Of a stretch of DNA of 64,000 bases, positions 58,264 to 64,000 are shown piece by piece (position 1 is the stretch's first letter; every line of letters begins with the position of its first letter). The stretch spans positions 12,392,304 to 12,456,303 of the forward strand of contig OZ234496.1 in NCBI GenBank assembly GCA_965153455.1. Reading direction: 5' to 3'. The translations under genes were made by a program, and so were the position numbers. Below the pieces are notes generated by a model. It saw only the letters and a list, made by a program, of their open reading frames with translations, was not told where the DNA came from and ran no database searches. Source of the DNA: Sphagnum compactum. Taxonomy: Eukaryota; Bryophyta; Sphagnopsida; Sphagnales.

Positions 58264-58350
58264 CCTTTTGAGTGCTAGTCCAGTGGTACAGTGGGCTCCT
58301 GACAATCAGGTAGGTCCTGTGTTCAAAACCATCAGTGGACAAACCGGACC
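58264..58350 (+). mobile_element. tRNA-derived SINE head with A and B boxes
   Basis: An A-box-like TAGTCCAGTGG (58276-58286) and a B-box-like TGTTCAAAACC (58320-58330) are about 44 bp apart. The text between them (CAGTGGGCTCCTGACAATCA) is arranged as a tRNA-like head, and an ATCAGTGGAC segment follows. No CCA end or intact cloverleaf is evident, so this is a SINE rather than a tRNA gene. Its tail and target duplication could not be placed. Confidence 0.6.
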
Positions 58351-59400
58351 CCACCCACTAACTGAGAAATATTGGCTAAATTTTTACAGAATTAATTTTT
58401 AAAGAACTGGCTCAGTTAGTTTACTTACAAAAACAGTGTTTTTTTTTTTTTTTTTTGGACAAATTTTCACAACATGTTGAAAATTTTCAAGAATGATTCT
58501 TAAAAACATGAAAATCTTGCAATTTATAGGGATTTTTTGCCACTTTTTTTGAAATAAAAATAATTAAATGAGCCACATCTAGACTTAGGCCTTTCCTAGG
58601 TCACCACTCCACTATATACAGACAAGGGTTATAGTATTGTGTACTAATATTTAAAGGGTGTTGAATAGGCTTGTGTGCAGAAACGATGTTTTATGGCCAA
58701 TGAAATTGCACGATTTGGAGGTCTGAATTTTTTTCCTTATTTATCTTGAGTGAACTGAGAGTTAAATGGGTACTTAATAGGGTTTGGGAGAATTTTACGA
58801 AAATTTTAGAGGACCAATGAAAATGGTAGAAAGGGACCATTATTTTCAATGTTCATGTGTGAAGAAATGATTTGAATTATGACCAATTTGTATTTCTTGC
58901 ACTTTTGGTATGATGGGAGTCCAATCTTTTTTAATGGCCGGATAATTTTCATATAGGTTTTGATTTGTTATTCTTTATGTGTTGTTCAATTTTGGGGTTC
59001 AAAAAATGAACTCAAATTTCAAATGTTGAATGTCGTTTTATTACGGCTTTAAAAAAAAAATTAACACCATTAACAAGCCCATCATCAGTGCAATAATTAT
59101 CTACACATAATTCAATTAACATATTTGGTTTCAAATGGAGTTCATAATGTAATCTACCAATTTTGGATGGATCTATTTTAGATAATGTGAAACAAGGTGG
59201 ACATTGTCATGTCTAATTTCTTTGGCTTGGAAATAGTAAATTGGACCAATTGTTTGTTCAAATTTTTTTAATTATGTTCTTGAGTTGCTTTATTTGTGTA
59301 AACAGGTTGAGGAAATCTTAGAATTGATGGTGCAAGTCTTAAGCATAATTTTGTTCATGGTATCAATATCTTGTTGTGTTTAACATGCTCTTCTGAATTG
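58351..59400. other. Gene-free AT-rich stretch
   Basis: A T-run lies at 58439-58456. No exon, RNA gene or element end is recognisable. The AT content rises toward the Helitron fossil. Confidence 0.5.
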
Positions 59401-62240
59401 ATTGAGAATTTGAATGAATTGTGTCTCTTGTTGTTGCATGACTTGACATAATTCATCACATTTAATTTTGTCTTGCCAAAAAAAAAATTCCCAAAAAATA
59501 AACTCCATCATTTATTGGATGAAACATCCATGAATCAAGAATTGGTGGCATTTGGTAAAAATCATTAGTTATCAAAACATCCAAATTTCCAAAGAAACTA
59601 TTGTGTTTATGTTTTGTTACTCGCAATCTTTTATAAATTGAACATTGTTTTTCATTTAAAGAATGGACCATTTAAAAAATGGAATATGAATGAATTTCAT
59701 TTTTCATTAATAATGGATTTTTTAAATTTTGGTTTTTGTTATTTGTTTTTTAGTCCACATGAACTTCTAAAGATATGGTGTATTTTTCTACTTTGTGAAA
59801 ATTTGGATTGACAAGATCTAATGAAAAATTTGTATTTCTTTCTAAAGAATCAATGTTTGTTTTATTGTGATCATGATTTTGAAATATTTCCATCTATAAG
59901 TTTTTTTTTTTTCGATAGCTAATTTATTGGCTACATCATGTATTTCATTCTGATCAAGTTTTGCATCATTTGTTGTAGATGCATTGAATATAATGACAAA
60001 CTTGTTTTGAATTTTTTTAATGGATTCTTCAATTATTTTATAAGCATCATGCCAAGTTGAATAAGTTTGTTTTTGGGATATTTCAGTTGTTATAAATGGT
60101 GAAAATAAGAGTAATAGTTTTCTATAATGGTTATCATGATCTTTGTGTCTATTGAAACCAACCCATCGAATATTTTATATTTTTTAAAACTTCTAATATC
60201 AAAATTTGCTACTACTTCACAAAATGAAAAGTTGTATAATGAAGTAGGTTAGTTAATGTATCTATTGATAATTGATGGACATTGAATGTTTGTAGTTTTT
60301 AATGGTAAATTTTTTAACACATGAGTGGTTTTTAAATGAAAGCTTTTTCTTTTTATAAGGAAGTATTAGTGAATTAGAATTACCTTGATGCATGATGTAA
60401 TGGTAATGAAAGTATTAAATAAACAACCAATTGTACAAACATTTATTGAGCATTTTAAGAAACATTTCCCATTTGTCGAATACGTTCAGATGATTTAGTT
60501 TTTTCTTTTTTACATTTTTGAAACATGATTTGTGATTGTTGTGTAACATATTTTTATATTCTAGTTAAATAAGATGTACAATAACTTGTTGCATATGGAT
60601 CTAATATAAATTGTGCATATGTATTTACTTGCCAAAGTTTACCAATAAATTTTCCATATGAATTTGTATGTATGTCTATTGGATTTCATTTAAAAAATAC
60701 TATAGGCTTTCATAATTTAAACCTCAAAGCTAATATGTAAGTTATTTCATCCATATCTAATGTCTTTATAAAATTATCAAATGACGTTTCTTACCCCATG
60801 TCCATTTCATTTAATTTTGTAAAAATGGATTGTGATTTCAATTGTAAATGTTTATCTTGGTTTAATAATGGACTTAATATTTGTGTGTTGCGAAGCGGTG
60901 GCAATGGAAAATGAAACCTACACATTGGTTGGTTTCTTTTGCAACAAAATTCATTTACGATGATGAAATTGATTTTCACAAAAAAAAAGCAACTAATAAA
61001 AATTTGTCACAAATTATGTATTTGTCAACAAATGATTATATTTCATAATTGCCATTGATCTCATATTTTGGTGCATCTTTCACTCACAAGAGTCCATGAT
61101 CATGTTTACTTCCTCTACCTTGGAATTTTGTTACAAAGAATAAATCTTTTACTTTTCCAAACAATTTATTTGTTGAAAATAATAATTTATGAAAACATTT
61201 CATTCTATGATCATAATACCATGCACAAGTTATTACATCTCCTCTAACAAGTTCAAATATGTCTTCATCTTCAATTTTAATTTCTTTTATATTTTTGTTA
61301 TGAGATTTTTTAAATTCATGAAGTGTTTTTAATAAATATATCCATTTACTTTCTGTATGGATGAAAGTGAAAAAAAATGCTGGAGGCCCAAGTTGATGAA
61401 TCATTGCAAATGTTTTTTCTAATATGATGTAAATAATCTAGATAAGTGTGAATACTTTGAAGTTCTTTATAACCCAATTCAAATTTCAACATTTTATCCA
61501 AGTTAGGTTTGTCAATAACATTTTTAGCACTAAGAAATCAACTTGACAGTTGTGTTTTGTGAACACAAACCCAAGATGAAAATAGAACAAAGTGAATCAA
61601 GGCTTTAAAGACTTTGAAAAAAATATTTGCAATGTGATATGCAAATTTTCTATCTACAATTACCAATTCTGCTTTTGCAACTTTGTGGTTGGAATTATTT
61701 ACTTTAATTTCAACAAATGTTTTTCCCCAAAAAAAAAGTCAAATAGTTATATTTTTCAAAGCTAACATCTCAAAATAATTGTAATGGTTGATGTTCTTCA
61801 TTTGGAGCCAAATATTTGTGCAGTTTCTAAAAAATTATGTATTAATGAATCTATTGGTGTAATTTTGATTACCTCTTCAAAATTATTTGTATGATTTTCA
61901 TTGAAATCATCATCATTGATTTCCATAGCTTCATTTATTTATGTCATTTTGTTTGATTCAAATGAAATTACCCAATCTTTTCTTAATGATATATTGATTT
62001 CTTTATAAAGTGGTGGATTGTAAAATCATAAAATGTTTTCAATACAAATTTAGGTCTAACATAACCTAACAAATATGGAGACTTGTATTCTTGTTTTCTT
62101 TCAATGCATATGATCATTGTTGATTCACAAGTTGTAGGATGAGGTAAAATAGTTTGTATTTTGTCAATGTAAGTTGGAATAGTAATCACATTCCTTTGAA
62201 TGTCATATTGGCCCTAACCATTTAATTGGAAAATGTGCGA
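59400..62240 (-). mobile_element. Helitron fossil (RepHel protein), very AT-rich
   Basis: Fragments follow Helitron order on the minus strand. YLLGYVRPKFVLKTFYDF (about 62090-62010) matches the segment before the Helitron-like N domain. Next, LGPPAFFFTFIHTESKWIYL (61390) is the domain start. DHRMKCFHKLLFSTNKLFGK and KFQGRGSKHDHGLL (about 61110) hold the HUH residues H-D-H, with the expected Trp after GLL now TGA. KRNQPMCRFHFPLPP (about 60930) and HYRKLLLLFSPF (about 60130) follow. NLDVLITNDFYQMPPI (about 59570) is the Walker B-like part of the PIF1-type helicase, with a D or G to N change. A helicase P-loop was not found. Many stops make it inactive. The TC and CTRR termini were not located. 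Confidence 0.75.
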
Positions 62241-63750
62241 ATGGCATACAAGGTGCAACTAGACATTCTTTTAGTTTATTCAATATTTTAAATGAAGGAA
62301 TTACATTTTCATTAAAAATGTGTTTTTTTAGTAAAATAACATTTTAATTATTTTTTTATTATTGATTGATCTTTTACTACTCTTACAAATTAACATGTTA
62401 TTAGTTTGTAAGGTTTTGTCAAAAGGAATAATGGTTTGCATTAATATTTTCAAACTAATGGGAATGAATTGCATTAATTGGTATTTGAACCATAACTTTT
62501 TGCAACATACACATGAATATTTTGGTGTACATTTTATATCATTTAAAAATCCATTAATTGATGAAAGTGATTTTGTAGTTTTTTTTTCACATTTTGAGTT
62601 CTCTTTTGTGGTGTTTGAATGTGTTACAATATTTGATTGTCATTGATATCTAAATTAGAATGCAAATGTTGAAATTTTTAATTATGGTTTGTAGAGATTG
62701 GTTTTTCCTATGGATTAACATAGAATCTAAAACTGCATCCATAAAATTCGTTCATTTTAACCAAACACATTTTCAATTTGTTAATTTTGATTGTTGAATT
62801 TTAATATTGGAACTACATTTTAAAATCTTTGTAATATTCATATTAATCAAAATTTCATCTTGTAAATTTTAAGTTTTTTTAGGATTATTTTTTTCATTTG
62901 GATACATTTCATTTATTAAAGTAGTTATGATTGTGAGTGTTTTTATGATTTTTTTAAAAAAATGTAATTGAAAGGAGGATTATGATTGTGACTTTTTTTT
63001 CTTTTGTTATTTTTTTCCCCTTCATATTTGGGGTTTTAGAGATTAAAATATTTTTTCATGTCTTTTCTTCCATCGTAAATATTTCAAATGTCATTGCATT
63101 TGAATTGAAGTTAAGTTTTTATCATAATATTGTTTGCAAAATAATTTCGTAATATTTGTTAAAATGAGATCAAGAATTTTCTTATCAAATTCAAGTATAC
63201 ATTTATTTTTAGTAAATGTCCAATGTTTTGGTTGTGAATGTTTTAAAACATTTTTCTTTTTATATTTAAATTGTGTTAAATGTCAACTCATTTGTTGAAG
63301 TGTCAAATCCAAGTTTGGATATTTTGTTTAAAACGCAATTGTGGTTCTTTAATAGTTGACAATGGATTATCATTTTCAATAGTGATCAAAGTGATGTTAA
63401 AATCTTGAGTCCAAACAAATCTACTTCTTTTGGAACATTGGCTTTTGGATTAAGGGAATTTTCATTTGAAAAATTAAATTGTTGTCATTCTCTTTTCATT
63501 TTTGATCATGTGCATAGGTCTAATGGAATTTTTTCACAATCAACATTTTTTATAATAAGTTAAATCTTTGAAGGACGTCCATTCTTGTGATTCTCCTTCC
63601 ATTTGTAAATTTTCATTTTCTAGATTACATGAAATCATTATTTAAATTAGATTCAAATTGGATGAATGATTGTTTTAGTTGGAAATTTGAATTTTTTAAG
63701 GTGCCATAATGATCAACACATGGGCTATACCAAAAAAACCATAAAAACAT
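62241..63750. other. Very AT-rich stretch, possibly the worn Helitron N-terminal part
   Basis: Composition is the same as the Helitron fossil, but no motif can be read with confidence on either strand. The open segment at 62362-62646 on the plus strand is probably chance in low-complexity DNA. Confidence 0.4.
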
Positions 63751-63769
63751 TGGAATCAACCCCAAAGAA

Positions 63770-63990
63770 ATAAAATTAGTAACAAATGAATGAATAAATA
63801 AAACAATGAAATTGAAAGAATGAATGGATGGATGGGAAAAATGATCAAAATAAATAAAGATAATAAATGATCAAAAGAATGAAATGAAGGAATGAACATT
63901 GAAATTTTGGAATGATTGAATGGATGGATGAAAGAGTAAAATGAAGGAAGTAAGGAAGAAATGAATGAATGAATGAATGGACCAAGAGAT
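63770..63990. repeat. GAAT/ATGG tetranucleotide repeat tract
   Basis: Interspersed runs of GAATGAAT, GGATGGAT, AAATAAAT and GAAGGAAG words continue to the end of the window. Confidence 0.85.
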
Positions 63991-64000
63991 TGAGATTTTG

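Noticed and set aside
58004-58354. Minus-strand ORF upstream of GBPL
   Set aside because: It spans the leader region and the SINE head and has low-complexity Ser/Arg/Phe composition; no conserved motif.
62362-62646. Plus-strand ORF of 94 codons
   Set aside because: Phe/Leu/Ile-rich product of AT-rich DNA next to a minus-strand Helitron fossil; no family recognised.

Overview
This is plant nuclear DNA, most likely from a non-seed vascular plant or another early-diverging land plant with a medium to large, transposon-rich genome. The evidence is a group IIb WRKY gene, a plant-type ERLIN gene and a plant GBP-like (GBPL) gene, all with many GT-AG introns, CCCTAAA telomere-type repeats in an intron, and remnants of CACTA, hAT, Helitron, LINE, SINE and LTR elements. 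I cannot name the species. || Layout. 1-1.25 kb: a small intronless minus-strand gene for a zinc-ribbon protein (451-717). 2.5-3.1 kb: a decayed plus-strand ORF. 3.2-8.1 kb: a six-exon minus-strand WRKY gene (992 aa) carrying two inverted copies of one MITE in its introns, with a TGACG-rich upstream region at 8.8-9.0 kb. 9-16 kb: gene-free DNA with a 1.05-kb non-autonomous hAT element and a GTGG/TAGG minisatellite. 16.0-18.8 kb: a decayed LTR-retrotransposon 3' part, with a coiled-coil ORF, polypurine tract and LTR. 20.1-26.0 kb: an almost full-length but dead LINE with candidate target-site duplications. || 27.6-32.9 kb: a nine-exon minus-strand ERLIN gene (347 aa), followed upstream by a minisatellite of about seven units (33.2-34.0 kb). 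36-36.5 kb: a second minisatellite. About 36.7-46.2 kb: a probable CACTA-type region with subterminal AGTCAT repeats, a small minus-strand ORF with a transposon-accessory look, duplicated exon-like blocks, and a TNP2-like transposase pseudogene. 46.3-47.9 kb: an hAT-type transposase fossil. 49.8-50.9 kb: exon-like fragments of an unidentified gene. 51.2-57.9 kb: a 16-exon minus-strand GBPL gene (1133 aa). 58.26 kb: a tRNA-derived SINE-like insertion in its upstream region. 59.4-62.2 kb: a very AT-rich minus-strand Helitron fossil. The window ends in GAAT/ATGG tetranucleotide repeats. || The three large host genes (WRKY, ERLIN, GBPL) were joined by hand with every coding exon in phase, so they look intact. 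They share orientation but no pathway link is visible: one is a stress or development transcription factor, one an ER-membrane SPFH protein, one a nuclear large GTPase. The most striking cross-element pattern is that most disabling stops in the dead transposons are TAG (or TAA) where glutamine fits, as expected from deamination of CHG-methylated cytosines (CAG to TAG).
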